A stretch of DNA of 64,000 nt from Dyadobacter sp. NIV53 (GTDB lineage: Bacteria > Bacteroidota > Bacteroidia > Cytophagales > Spirosomataceae), in NCBI RefSeq assembly GCF_019711195.1, contig NZ_CP081299.1:2666001-2730000 (forward strand). The letters are read 5' to 3'. The position numbers were made by a program, and so were the translations under genes. Below, piece after piece: positions 55,992-63,680 of this stretch (position 1 is the first letter of the stretch; each line of letters starts with the position of its first letter). Under the pieces are notes generated by a model. It searched no databases. It worked only from the letters and a program-made list of their open reading frames with translations, and was not told the origin of the DNA.

Positions 55992-56045
55992 TCGGCCGCA
56001 GGCCTTTAAAAATAATCACCCGGCAAGAACCTGGCGCTATCTTAA
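55992..56045 (+). repeat. degraded half copy of the 51852-51982 element
   Basis: GGCCGCAGGCCTTTAAA, TAATCAC and GGCGCTATCTT align in order with GGCCGGAGGCCTATAAA, TGATCAC and TCGCGCTATCTA in the right arm of the palindromic element. Only one arm remains, with several mismatches. The following 140 bases (to 56188) hold two short CCGTAG- or CCATAGG-type motifs (GCCGTAGTTACGCAACAT, CTCCATAGGAGCAACCTG) of a kind seen repeatedly between genes in Bacteroidota. Confidence 0.65.
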
Positions 56046-56188
56046 AATACTCCATAGGAGCAACCTGTTTGTAGAATAATTGCAATACAAAGATCCAACG
56101 CGTGCCGTAGTTACGCAACATACATATTAATTGATAAAACCAGCCTCGCGGTAATGTTTCCTTTAACGGCCAGCTAACAGCTAAAAAT

Positions 56189-57334
56189 ATGACAACACAT
56201 ACAATTGGTATTATCATGAACGGCGTAACCGGCCGTATGGGGACAAACCAGCATTTGCTTCGCTCGATCAAGGCAATTATCGAACAGGGTGGTGTAAAAA
56301 TTTCTGCTGACGAAGTAATAATGCCTGACCCTATTCTGGTGGGTCGCAACGAAAGCAAATTGCAGGCATTGTGCAAACAGTCGGGCGTTACGAAATATAC
56401 GACTGACCTGGACTCTGTGTTAGCCGATCCACAGTATCAGGTTTACTTCGATGCGCAGGTTACCGGCCGGAGAGCGCCGGCTGTAAAGAAGGCAATCTTG
56501 GCAGGAAAGCATATTTACTGTGAAAAACCTACGGGAACCACTACCGAAGAAGCATTGGAACTGTATGAGCTTGCCACGGCAGCCGGGCTCAAAAATGGTG
56601 TGGTTCAGGATAAACTCTGGTTGCCGGGAATGCTAAAATTGAAACGATTAATGGAAAGTGGTTTCTTTGGAAAAATCCTTTCCGTTCGTGGCGAGTTTGG
56701 TTATTGGGTTTTTGAGGGGCATAGTGTTCCTGCACAACGTCCTTCATGGAACTACCGCAAAGAAGACGATGGGGGAATTATTGTGGATATGCTTTGTCAT
56801 TGGCGATATGTCCTGGATAATCTTTTTGGAAAGGTAAAAGCAGTATCCTGCCTGGGTGCCACACATATTCCGGAACGAATCGATGAGAATGGGAAACTAT
56901 ACCAGTGCACCGCAGATGATGCATGTTACGCAACTTTTGAATTAGAAGACGACGTGATTGCACAGTTCAATTCTTCCTGGACGGTTCGGGTCCGGCGTGA
57001 TGACCTGCTGACTTTACAGGTTGACGGCACAAAAGGTTCTGCCGTTGCCGGGTTGCGGGAATGTTATATTCAGCATTACGGCAATACACCCAAACCTGTC
57101 TGGAATCCTGATATTGCCCAACCGATCCCCTTCTTTGATGGTTGGTCAAAGGTACCTGAACAAGAGAATTTCGACAATGCATTCAAAGCTCAGTGGGAAT
57201 TATTTTTAAAACATATAGTCAAAGACACCCCTTTTCCATGGGATCTCAAAGCCGGAGCACGTGGTGTGCAACTGGCAGAAAAGGGAATAGAAAGCTGGGA
57301 AAAACGTCAATGGGTAAATATTGAAGAATTGTAA
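56189..57334 (+). CDS. Gfo/Idh/MocA family oxidoreductase
   Basis: This 381-aa cytoplasmic protein has an N-terminal Rossmann domain (IGIIMNGVTGRMGTNQHL) and the family EKP motif in YCEKPTGTT. It continues into the C-terminal beta-sheet dimerisation domain (VRGEFGYWVFEGHS, DGGIIVDMLCHWRYVLD). These enzymes oxidise or reduce sugars or sugar acids with NAD(P). With the GH88-type hydrolase, TIM-barrel protein and SDR it probably takes a uronate-derived or keto sugar through successive redox and isomerisation steps. It has an ATG start and no signal peptide, unlike the Tat-exported relative at 61843. Confidence 0.88.
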   Translation: MTTHTIGIIMNGVTGRMGTNQHLLRSIKAIIEQGGVKISADEVIMPDPILVGRNESKLQALCKQSGVTKYTTDLDSVLADPQYQVYFDAQVTGRRAPAVKKAILAGKHIYCEKPTGTTTEEALELYELATAAGLKNGVVQDKLWLPGMLKLKRLMESGFFGKILSVRGEFGYWVFEGHSVPAQRPSWNYRKEDDGGIIVDMLCHWRYVLDNLFGKVKAVSCLGATHIPERIDENGKLYQCTADDACYATFELEDDVIAQFNSSWTVRVRRDDLLTLQVDGTKGSAVAGLRECYIQHYGNTPKPVWNPDIAQPIPFFDGWSKVPEQENFDNAFKAQWELFLKHIVKDTPFPWDLKAGARGVQLAEKGIESWEKRQWVNIEEL

Positions 57335-57381
57335 GCAAGGTAATTACCGCTAAATTTTATTCGAGATAAGTTTAAAAGTAA

Positions 57382-57458
57382 ATGCCACGAATACACTAAT
57401 AGATACTAATATCCGAAAATCACAAAACTATCAGTGAAAATTCGTGCATTAGTGGCAT
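57382..57458. repeat. imperfect intergenic inverted repeat
   Basis: ATGCCACGAATACACTAAT (57382-57400) and ATTCGTGCATTAGTGGCAT (57440-57458) are complementary at 16 of 19 positions around a 39-base loop. It is between the Gfo/Idh and SDR genes. No T tract was seen. Confidence 0.65.
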
Positions 57459-57487
57459 AAAAAAGTATCCGTGGTAAAATATTCATT

Positions 57488-58264
57488 ATGGAAGTAAAAA
57501 AAGTGGCATTAATTACCGGAGGGAGCCGGGGAATTGGATTTGGTATTGCAAAAGCTTTGGCGAAAGAAGGCTATAATCTGGCAATCAATGGCGTTCGTGA
57601 TGAATCAGGTGCTGCTGAAGCATTAGACGAACTACGCCAACTTGGAGCAGAAGTCCTTTATTGCCAGGGAAATATTGCCAATGCTGAAGACAGGGAAGCT
57701 ATTGTTGAAAAGGTCTATTCGGTTTTTGGCCAGATTAATGTCCTCGTTAATAACGCAGGTATTGCACCACGGGTAAGACTGGATATTTTGGAAACTACGG
57801 TCGATAATTACCAGGAAGTTTTAACAACAAATCTGGAAGGACCGTTTTTCCTGACACAAGCTATTGCTAAACGCATGGCGCATACCAAGCAAAATAATTA
57901 TGCTTTTGAAGCCGCAATTATTTTTGTTACATCCATTTCAGCCACTGTTGTATCCATTAACCGGGGTGAATACTGTATTTCAAAAGCAGGGCTTGCCATG
58001 ACCAATCTGCTGTTTGCCGTCCGTTTGGCCGAATATAATATTCCTGTTTATGAAATAAGGCCGGGTATTGTTTCCACCGACATGACTTCCAAAGTGCAGG
58101 AAAAGTACGATAATCTGTTTCAAAACGGCATTGCATTGCAGCCTCGTTGGGGAACCCCGGAAGATGTAGGAAAAGCAGTAGCCTCACTCACCAGAGGTGA
58201 TTTCCCCTACTCTACCGGACAGGTAATTGGTGTTGATGGAGGAATGCAAATCGGGAGACTTTAA
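57488..58264 (+). CDS. short-chain dehydrogenase/reductase (annotated by type as 3-ketoacyl-ACP reductase-like)
   Basis: This 258-aa classical SDR has TGGSRGIGFGIA at residues 10-21, NNAG at about 88, and the catalytic Ser/Tyr/Lys (SIS at about 150, YCISK at about 164-168). The C-terminal TGQVIGVDGGMQ loop is typical. The context (sugar catabolism) makes an oxidoreductase on a sugar or sugar acid more likely than fatty-acid synthesis, despite the usual database name. It lies between the Gfo/Idh and MFS genes on the same strand. Confidence 0.88.
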   Translation: MEVKKVALITGGSRGIGFGIAKALAKEGYNLAINGVRDESGAAEALDELRQLGAEVLYCQGNIANAEDREAIVEKVYSVFGQINVLVNNAGIAPRVRLDILETTVDNYQEVLTTNLEGPFFLTQAIAKRMAHTKQNNYAFEAAIIFVTSISATVVSINRGEYCISKAGLAMTNLLFAVRLAEYNIPVYEIRPGIVSTDMTSKVQEKYDNLFQNGIALQPRWGTPEDVGKAVASLTRGDFPYSTGQVIGVDGGMQIGRL

Positions 58265-58449
58265 TTGGCTGTTAGCTTCTGACCTTTAGCTATTAGCTTT
58301 TTTTGGCTCTGGCACCAGTTAATTTGAATGACCAGATAACTTAATGACACTATTGCAACTGTAAGATTTGTAAAAAAGTTATTGATAACCTTTCAATAAT
58401 ATTCACTTTAAACGAAGCTAGAAGCTAATGGCTGATAGCTCACAGCCAA
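58265..58449. repeat. 185-bp intergenic region with imperfect inverted arms
   Basis: The left arm 58265-58299 and the right arm 58415-58449 share about 26 of 35 complementary positions, beginning TTGGCTGT and ending ACAGCCAA. Both contain TTAGCT/AGCTAA text, a low-complexity motif typical of Bacteroidota intergenic repeats. It fills the gap between the SDR and MFS genes. Confidence 0.55.
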
Positions 58450-58452
58450 CCG

Positions 58453-59694
58453 ATGTCCATCACTTCTGAATCGCGTCCGTCTTTGCTTTCGCAACTTTTA
58501 CAGGTGCCGGTTATCGTGGCTGCACTGGGTTATCTGGTCGATATGTACGACCTGTTTTTATTTAGTGTCGTACGTGTTCCCAGTTTGAAAGCTTTGGGAG
58601 TTCCAAATGATCAATTATTGACAGAAGGAATTACGCTACTAAATTATCAGATGGCCGGAATGCTCATTGGTGGGGTTCTTTGGGGAATTATTGCAGACAA
58701 AAAAGGCAGGCTTTCAGTTTTATTCGGTTCTATCATTATGTATTCCGTTGCCAATATTGGTAATGGTTTTGTAACATCTCTGGATCAATATGCCATACTA
58801 CGCTTTATCGCAGGCGTTGGCCTTGCAGGAGAATTGGGGGCAGGGATTACGCTGGTAACTGAAGTTCTTCCAAAAGAAATCCGCGGATATGGAACTACGC
58901 TGGTGGCAACGCTTGGCGTTTTGGGAGCCATTCTTGCTTATTTTGTAGCAGATATGTTTGCATGGCGGATCTCTTATTTTGTTGGAGGCGGTATGGGGCT
59001 TATTCTTCTGGTATTAAGATTTAATGTTTTTGAATCAGGAATTTTTGATAAAGTAAAAGAGAAATCTGTTGACCGTGGAAACATCCTCATGATCCTTACT
59101 AACTGGAAACGGCTTTCCAAATATCTAATGGCAATTTTGATTGGCTTACCCATCTGGTTTGTAGTTGGAATCCTCATCACATTCTCTCCTGAATTCGGTT
59201 TAGCAAAAGGAATTGAAGGAATTAATGCTGGAAAAGCAGTCATGATTGCATTTTCAGGACAGGTTTTTGGTGATATCGTCAGTGGCTTGTTAAGCCAGTA
59301 TTTAAAAAGCAGAAAGAAAGTAATCGGCTTATTTATCATCTTTTCCCTTGTTATGGTAGTAGGGTATTTGATGATCCCGATCACCGATTTGTTTTCCTTC
59401 TATATTTTATGTGCGCTGCTCGGCTTCTGTAATGGTTACTGGACATTATTTATCACTATTGCCGCTGAATTATTCGGCACCAATCTTCGCGCAACGGTAG
59501 CGACTACCGTTCCAAATTTTGTACGTGGTGCAACTATTCCGTTGGCGGCATTATTTGTTCAGTTTAAACCTGGTATAGGAGTGATTCAAAGCGGGTTACT
59601 TATAGGCGTTACTACCAGTGCTGTTGCTTTGCTTGCTTTATATTTTATTGAAGAAACATTCACAAAGGACATGGATTTTGTAGAAAAAGAATAA
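58453..59694 (+). CDS. MFS transporter
   Basis: This 413-aa protein has 12 predicted membrane helices. The loop-2 signature GGVLWGIIADKKGRLSVLFG matches the G-x3-D-x2-G-R MFS motif. LRFIAGVGLAGELGAGITLV and its C-terminal counterpart ELFGTNLRATVATT resemble the sugar/metabolite-proton symporter group. It is the last gene of the sugar locus and probably imports the substrate, for instance an unsaturated oligosaccharide or uronate. It carries no signal peptide. Confidence 0.9.
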   Translation: MSITSESRPSLLSQLLQVPVIVAALGYLVDMYDLFLFSVVRVPSLKALGVPNDQLLTEGITLLNYQMAGMLIGGVLWGIIADKKGRLSVLFGSIIMYSVANIGNGFVTSLDQYAILRFIAGVGLAGELGAGITLVTEVLPKEIRGYGTTLVATLGVLGAILAYFVADMFAWRISYFVGGGMGLILLVLRFNVFESGIFDKVKEKSVDRGNILMILTNWKRLSKYLMAILIGLPIWFVVGILITFSPEFGLAKGIEGINAGKAVMIAFSGQVFGDIVSGLLSQYLKSRKKVIGLFIIFSLVMVVGYLMIPITDLFSFYILCALLGFCNGYWTLFITIAAELFGTNLRATVATTVPNFVRGATIPLAALFVQFKPGIGVIQSGLLIGVTTSAVALLALYFIEETFTKDMDFVEKE

Positions 59695-59832
59695 AATTCA
59701 TTTTAATATTGTATCGTTTTCATTTCCATAGATTAAAATCTGTGGCTACAATTTGTGCATGCTTACAACATTTTTTTAAGTGCATTTTGCAGTGTCACTA
59801 ACTTCTATATGCGATTTGGACGGGCTTTCCTC
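59695..59832. other. gap with short CCATAGAT...ATCTGTGG hairpin
   Basis: After the MFS stop, CCATAGAT (59726-59733) and ATCTGTGG (59738-59745) form a short stem with one G-T wobble. It is followed by AT-rich DNA without a gene up to the duplicated block that begins near 59833. The CCATAGATT...AATCTGTGG type of text is common between Bacteroidota genes. Confidence 0.5.
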
Positions 59833-60396
59833 TTTACAACGCCCTTCGAAACTAACCGCTAAATAACTCAAACCAATTTCCTGCCACTCGTCACCGGACT
59901 GTTACCATTCGTGTACTTTGTAATACATAGTACCTTTCATAACACTTACATTTGTCATGTTCTTTTAGATAAACAACCAGACATAAAGTATAACATGCCA
60001 TGAAAAATTCAATCAAAACTTTCGCTGTTGCCTTTGCTCTTATTGCTGCTGCTTTCAATGCCAATGCAGAAGATAAAGAAGTTAAAAAATCTGCCGGTTT
60101 CGGAACTGGTATTTACACCACAAAAAGCGGTAAAATCAATGTATTGGTAGATAAAGTAAGTACTGATGCTTCCACTACACTCTTACTTAAAAACGAAGCG
60201 GGTGACGTAGTGTACCGCGAAACTATCAACAAAAACCAGCAAAAATTCGGCCGTATTTTGAATGTAGACGAACTGGTAGCCGGTAAATATGAAATTGAAG
60301 TGACCAGCAAAGGTGAGAAACAAGTCAAATCTTTCGAATTGTCAGAACAAAAAACCGAAAGGGTTTTGGAGATCAAATAAGATTTTACAATATAAA
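59833..60396 (+). repeat. direct repeat, copy 1 (564 bp)
   Basis: This block of about 167 bp upstream region, the 126-aa gene and 16 bp after its stop recurs at 61154-61717, a 1321-bp offset. The upstream parts differ at only a few bases. The copies diverge completely outside the stated limits. Confidence 0.92.
60000..60380 (+). CDS. exported 126-aa protein, copy 1
   Basis: The protein has a clear signal peptide (MKNSIKTFAVAFALIAAAFN, then ANAED; cleavage near residue 23). The mature domain of about 100 residues is beta-rich, with KSGKINVLVDKVSTDASTTL and ELVAGKYEIEVTSKGEKQVK, resembling DUF3244-type or secretion-tail-like beta-sandwich domains. It is identical in amino-acid sequence to copy 2 at 61321. 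There are no Cys residues and no lipobox. It is probably periplasmic or secreted. The function is unknown. A terminator follows at 60410. Confidence 0.82.
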   Translation: MKNSIKTFAVAFALIAAAFNANAEDKEVKKSAGFGTGIYTTKSGKINVLVDKVSTDASTTLLLKNEAGDVVYRETINKNQQKFGRILNVDELVAGKYEIEVTSKGEKQVKSFELSEQKTERVLEIK

Positions 60397-60409
60397 TTTC
60401 AATAGATGA

Positions 60410-60437
60410 AGCTTCTGAGAAATCAGAGGCTTTTTTT
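60410..60437 (+). terminator. terminator after copy 1
   Basis: AGCTTCTGA pairs with TCAGAGGCT (one G-T wobble) with GAAA between them, followed by TTTTTTT. Confidence 0.85.
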
Positions 60438-60516
60438 GGTTCGAATAATAAGCTTAAATTTATCCATCAAATCTTTTTGTCAAAAATCATTAAATTTGAT
60501 CAATAACATTGAGAAC

Positions 60517-60753
60517 ATGACCAGAGAAATAATTATTGAACGAACTATAAAAGCTATTCATCAGCTCCCGGAAGACAAGGCGGAGGAAATTTCTGTGTTT
60601 GCTGATTTTTTAATTAAGCGCTATGAAGAACAGCAACTTTTAGATGGAATTCAAAAATTAGCTTCTATCAGTCAAAGTTTTAATTTTTTAAATGAAAAAG
60701 AAGACATGTATTCTGTATATGACTTAAAAGAAATTTATAATGCCGAAAGGTGA
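60517..60753 (+). CDS. antitoxin of a PemK/MazF-type toxin-antitoxin pair
   Basis: This 78-aa acidic protein from the ATG at 60517 (MTREIIIERTIKAIHQLPED) overlaps the toxin gene by 14 bp, the usual translational coupling. Residues AEEISVFADFLIKRYEEQQL form a helical DUF2281-like segment seen in some antitoxins. An upstream in-frame start at 60406 would add 37 residues that look like non-coding DNA, so it is rejected. It lies between the two copies of the duplicated block. The pairing rests mainly on context. Confidence 0.65.
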   Translation: MTREIIIERTIKAIHQLPEDKAEEISVFADFLIKRYEEQQLLDGIQKLASISQSFNFLNEKEDMYSVYDLKEIYNAER

Positions 60754-61060
60754 CATAATTCTTATACCCTTCCCATTTACAGATTTAAGTGGCAGTAAAC
60801 TCCGCCCCGCAGTAATACTTGCGGATACAAGTCTTGATTTTACCGCTTGTTTCATAACAACTCAAATTGGTTGGCAAGAATCGACTGATATACTATTTTC
60901 ACCCAATATCACCAATGGGTTGAAAAAACAATCCCTAATCCGTACAAGTAAAATTGCCACACTAGACAAAAATCTTGCAAAAGGACTGCTGGGAAAATTA
61001 TCACAAATTGATTTGACTGAGCTTAATATTAAGCTCAAAGTATTGTTCCAACTTCCTTAG
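60740..61060 (+). CDS. PemK/MazF-family endoribonuclease toxin
   Basis: This 106-aa protein has the MazF/PemK core: MPKGDIILIPFPFTDLSGSK at the start, then LRPAVILA with the conserved R, and TSLDFTACFITTQI. These proteins cut mRNA and are held inactive by their antitoxin. It overlaps the preceding 78-aa gene by 14 bp. The pair sits in the middle of the duplicated region between the twin exported genes, so it was either part of the duplicated unit before or inserted later. Confidence 0.85.
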   Translation: MPKGDIILIPFPFTDLSGSKLRPAVILADTSLDFTACFITTQIGWQESTDILFSPNITNGLKKQSLIRTSKIATLDKNLAKGLLGKLSQIDLTELNIKLKVLFQLP

Positions 61061-61153
61061 TCTAAGAATCTATAGAATAAAATTCATCTTCAAATTTTCC
61101 ACTTACACCGATTTACAATAGGTGCTGCCTCCCAGGATTTCTATAGGTTCACT

Positions 61154-61717
61154 TTTACAACGCCCTTCCAAACCAACCGCTAAATAACTCAAACCACTTT
61201 CCCACCACTCGTCACCGGACTGTTACCATTCGTGTACTTTGTAATACATAGTACCTTTCATAACACTTACATTTGTCATGTTCTTTTAGATAAACAACCA
61301 GACATAAAATATAACATGCCATGAAAAATTCAATCAAAACTTTCGCTGTTGCCTTTGCTCTTATTGCTGCTGCTTTCAATGCCAATGCAGAAGATAAAGA
61401 AGTTAAAAAATCTGCCGGTTTCGGTACTGGTATTTACACCACAAAAAGCGGTAAGATCAATGTATTGGTAGATAAAGTAAGTACCGATGCTTCAACAACG
61501 CTTTTACTTAAAAACGAAGCAGGTGATGTAGTGTACCGCGAAACAATTAATAAAAACCAGCAAAAATTCGGCCGTATTTTGAATGTAGACGAACTGGTAG
61601 CCGGTAAATATGAAATTGAAGTGACCAGCAAAGGTGAGAAACAAGTCAAATCTTTCGAATTGTCAGAACAAAAAACCGAAAGGGTTTTGGAGATCAAATA
61701 AGATTTTACAATATAAA
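61154..61717 (+). repeat. direct repeat, copy 2 (564 bp)
   Basis: This is the second copy of the block at 59833-60396, with an identical 5' coding end and 3' end. Unlike copy 1, the coding region carries 12 silent differences clustered in codons about 35-80. Confidence 0.92.
61321..61701 (+). CDS. exported 126-aa protein, copy 2
   Basis: The protein sequence is identical to copy 1, including the signal peptide. The two genes differ at 12 third-codon positions, all silent and all in the middle third, while the first about 105 bases and last about 145 bases are identical. The upstream region (at least 165 bp) is nearly the same, so both copies probably use the same promoter type. A separate, stronger terminator follows at 61729. 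Confidence 0.82.
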   Translation: MKNSIKTFAVAFALIAAAFNANAEDKEVKKSAGFGTGIYTTKSGKINVLVDKVSTDASTTLLLKNEAGDVVYRETINKNQQKFGRILNVDELVAGKYEIEVTSKGEKQVKSFELSEQKTERVLEIK

Positions 61718-61728
61718 CTTAAAACCGA

Positions 61729-61757
61729 ATGGCTCCTGATTACCAGGAGCCATTTTT
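61729..61757 (+). terminator. terminator after copy 2
   Basis: ATGGCTCCTG (61729-61738) pairs exactly with CAGGAGCCAT (61744-61753), followed by TTTTT. Confidence 0.92.
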
Positions 61758-61842
61758 GTTTATATAGCATATTGATAAGGAGATTTGTAACCGTTGTATC
61801 TTTTTAGTTTATCCCAAAACCACTTATTTAACCATCTGTTCT

Positions 61843-62955
61843 ATGAATTCCCGTCGTGATTTTCTGCAAAAAGTTTCCCTGGGTATTGGCGTTACTGCCC
61901 TATCCGGTTTGCCTGCCCTTTCTTGTAGTACCAACTCAGATGGTAAACAGGATAAACAATTAAGAGTAGCCATCATGGGATTGGGCGGTTACGCCAATAT
62001 TGTTGCCAAAGGCATGCAGGAATGTAAACTTGCAAAGATTACAGGAGTCATTTCCGGCACTCCTTCCAAAGTTGAAACCTGGAAAAAACAATACGGAATT
62101 CCTGACAAAAATGTTTATAACTACGAAAACATCAGTCAGTTAAAAGACAATCCGGATATTGATCTTGTCTATGTCATTACACCAAATTCACTGCATCACA
62201 AGCACGTATTACAAGTTGCAGCCGCAGGCAAACACGTTATCTGTGAGAAACCGATTGCTGACAATGCCAAACAGGCAAAAGAAATGATTGATGCCTGTGC
62301 AAAAGCAGGCGTTAAGTTTTATATTGGTTACCGGCTACATTTCGAACCACATACGCGTGAATTGATCCGGATGCGTGAAGCCGGAGAATTCGGCAAAGTT
62401 ATGCATGTTAACAACTATGCTGGTTTTAAAATAGGCGATCCTACGCAATGGAGGCTTAAAAAAGCGTTGGCTGGTGGCGGTGCCATGATGGATGTAGGGG
62501 TTTATTCACTAAATGGGGCACGGTATTGCACTGGTGAAGAGCCAATATGGGTGACTGCCCAGGAAAGCAAGACAGATACAGTCAAATTTAAAGATGTGGA
62601 CGAAACTGTTACTTTTCAGTTAGGATTTCCGAGTGGAATTATTGCAAATTGCGGCTGTACTTACAATTTCAACCATGTGGAAAATTTGAAACTAATGGGA
62701 GAAAAAGGCTGGGCTGAACTGAACCCGGCATTTGGTTATGGACCAATTAAAGGAGTTACACATCTCGGCCCGATAGATCAGCCTGATGTAAATCACCAGG
62801 CGTATCAGATGGATGGCATTGCGGAAAGTATACTCAACAACAAGCCTGATCCGAATGTGACCGGCCAGGAAGGGTTAAAAGATATGATCGTGGTTGACGC
62901 CGTTTATGAATCCCTTCGAAAAGGCGGAGCAAAAGTTTTTATTAATAAATCTTAG
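61843..62955 (+). CDS. Gfo/Idh/MocA family oxidoreductase with Tat signal
   Basis: This 370-aa protein starts with a Tat-type leader (MNSRRDFLQKVSLGIGVTAL), with twin arginines at residues 4-5 and possibly a lipobox around LSC. The Rossmann domain follows (VAIMGLGGYANIVAKGM). The EKP motif is in CEKPIADN, and the second domain includes GGGAMMDVGVYSLNGARYC. Export of a folded, cofactor-bearing protein fits Tat. The family acts on sugars with NAD(P), and some members are glycosidases using an oxidoreductive mechanism. Substrate unknown. Confidence 0.88.
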   Translation: MNSRRDFLQKVSLGIGVTALSGLPALSCSTNSDGKQDKQLRVAIMGLGGYANIVAKGMQECKLAKITGVISGTPSKVETWKKQYGIPDKNVYNYENISQLKDNPDIDLVYVITPNSLHHKHVLQVAAAGKHVICEKPIADNAKQAKEMIDACAKAGVKFYIGYRLHFEPHTRELIRMREAGEFGKVMHVNNYAGFKIGDPTQWRLKKALAGGGAMMDVGVYSLNGARYCTGEEPIWVTAQESKTDTVKFKDVDETVTFQLGFPSGIIANCGCTYNFNHVENLKLMGEKGWAELNPAFGYGPIKGVTHLGPIDQPDVNHQAYQMDGIAESILNNKPDPNVTGQEGLKDMIVVDAVYESLRKGGAKVFINKS

Positions 62956-62991
62956 CAGGGTTAAGACACACATTTCCCGTTTATTTAAATT

Positions 62992-63675
62992 ATGAAAATC
63001 ACTTTTTCATTAATTCTTTTTGCGGTTATCAGCTTTTCAGCACCGGCGCAAAATATTAATGTGCAGCTAAAAAAAGAACTGGATAGTATTTACGTACTTG
63101 ACCAGAAATACCGGGAATTAATGTCAATAGCACAGCAGCCCAAAAAAGCGGACTCTCTTTCAAAAATTTACAATGTGCCGAAGGAAAATTTATCCAATCG
63201 CCTCTGGACTTTTCAATCTGATGTGGATGAATCGAATATGAAAAGGATTGAGGCAATTGTAAAGCAATATGGTTATCCCGGAGAATCCATTGTGGGTTCT
63301 CCCGCTAACGAAGCAGTTTTTTATGTAATTCAACATTCCGAAAAAATTGACCAGTATCTGCCATTGGTAGAAAAAGCGGCTCAGGAAAAACAGCTTCCAT
63401 TTAAATTATACGCCATGATGCAGGACCGTTCTTTGATGCAGAACGAAAAAGAACAGATTTATGGAACACAGGCAAGCGGTTTCAGTGCTGTAAATAAAGA
63501 AACTAAAAAAGCTGAATGGACATGGATTATCTGGCCAATAATTGATCCCGAAAATGTAAACAAACGCCGCAAAGAAGCGGGATTTGAGCAGACCGTTGAA
63601 GAAAATGCAAAAAGATTAGGTGTAACTTACAGGATATTAACGATTGATGAAGTCAACAAAATGAAAGTACGATAA
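62992..63675 (+). CDS. DUF6624-like exported protein
   Basis: This 227-aa protein has a signal peptide (about residues 1-20, ending APAQ). The rest resembles DUF6624: KELDSIYVLDQKYRELMSIA, VKQYGYPGESIVGSPANEAV and EKQLPFKLYAMMQDRSLM are its conserved-looking segments. It starts 36 bp after the Gfo/Idh gene on the same strand and ends 5 bp before the GH18-like gene. The function is unknown. Confidence 0.72.
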   Translation: MKITFSLILFAVISFSAPAQNINVQLKKELDSIYVLDQKYRELMSIAQQPKKADSLSKIYNVPKENLSNRLWTFQSDVDESNMKRIEAIVKQYGYPGESIVGSPANEAVFYVIQHSEKIDQYLPLVEKAAQEKQLPFKLYAMMQDRSLMQNEKEQIYGTQASGFSAVNKETKKAEWTWIIWPIIDPENVNKRRKEAGFEQTVEENAKRLGVTYRILTIDEVNKMKVR

Positions 63676-63680
63676 ACAGG

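Noticed and set aside
55936..56376. 146-codon frame on the minus strand across the TIM-barrel/Gfo-Idh junction
   Set aside because: It spans repeat DNA and the 5' end of the Gfo/Idh gene, and the protein has no plausible features.
60406..60516. upstream 37-codon extension of the antitoxin gene
   Set aside because: It begins inside the terminator stem of copy 1 and is not protein-like. The ATG at 60517 is the better start.
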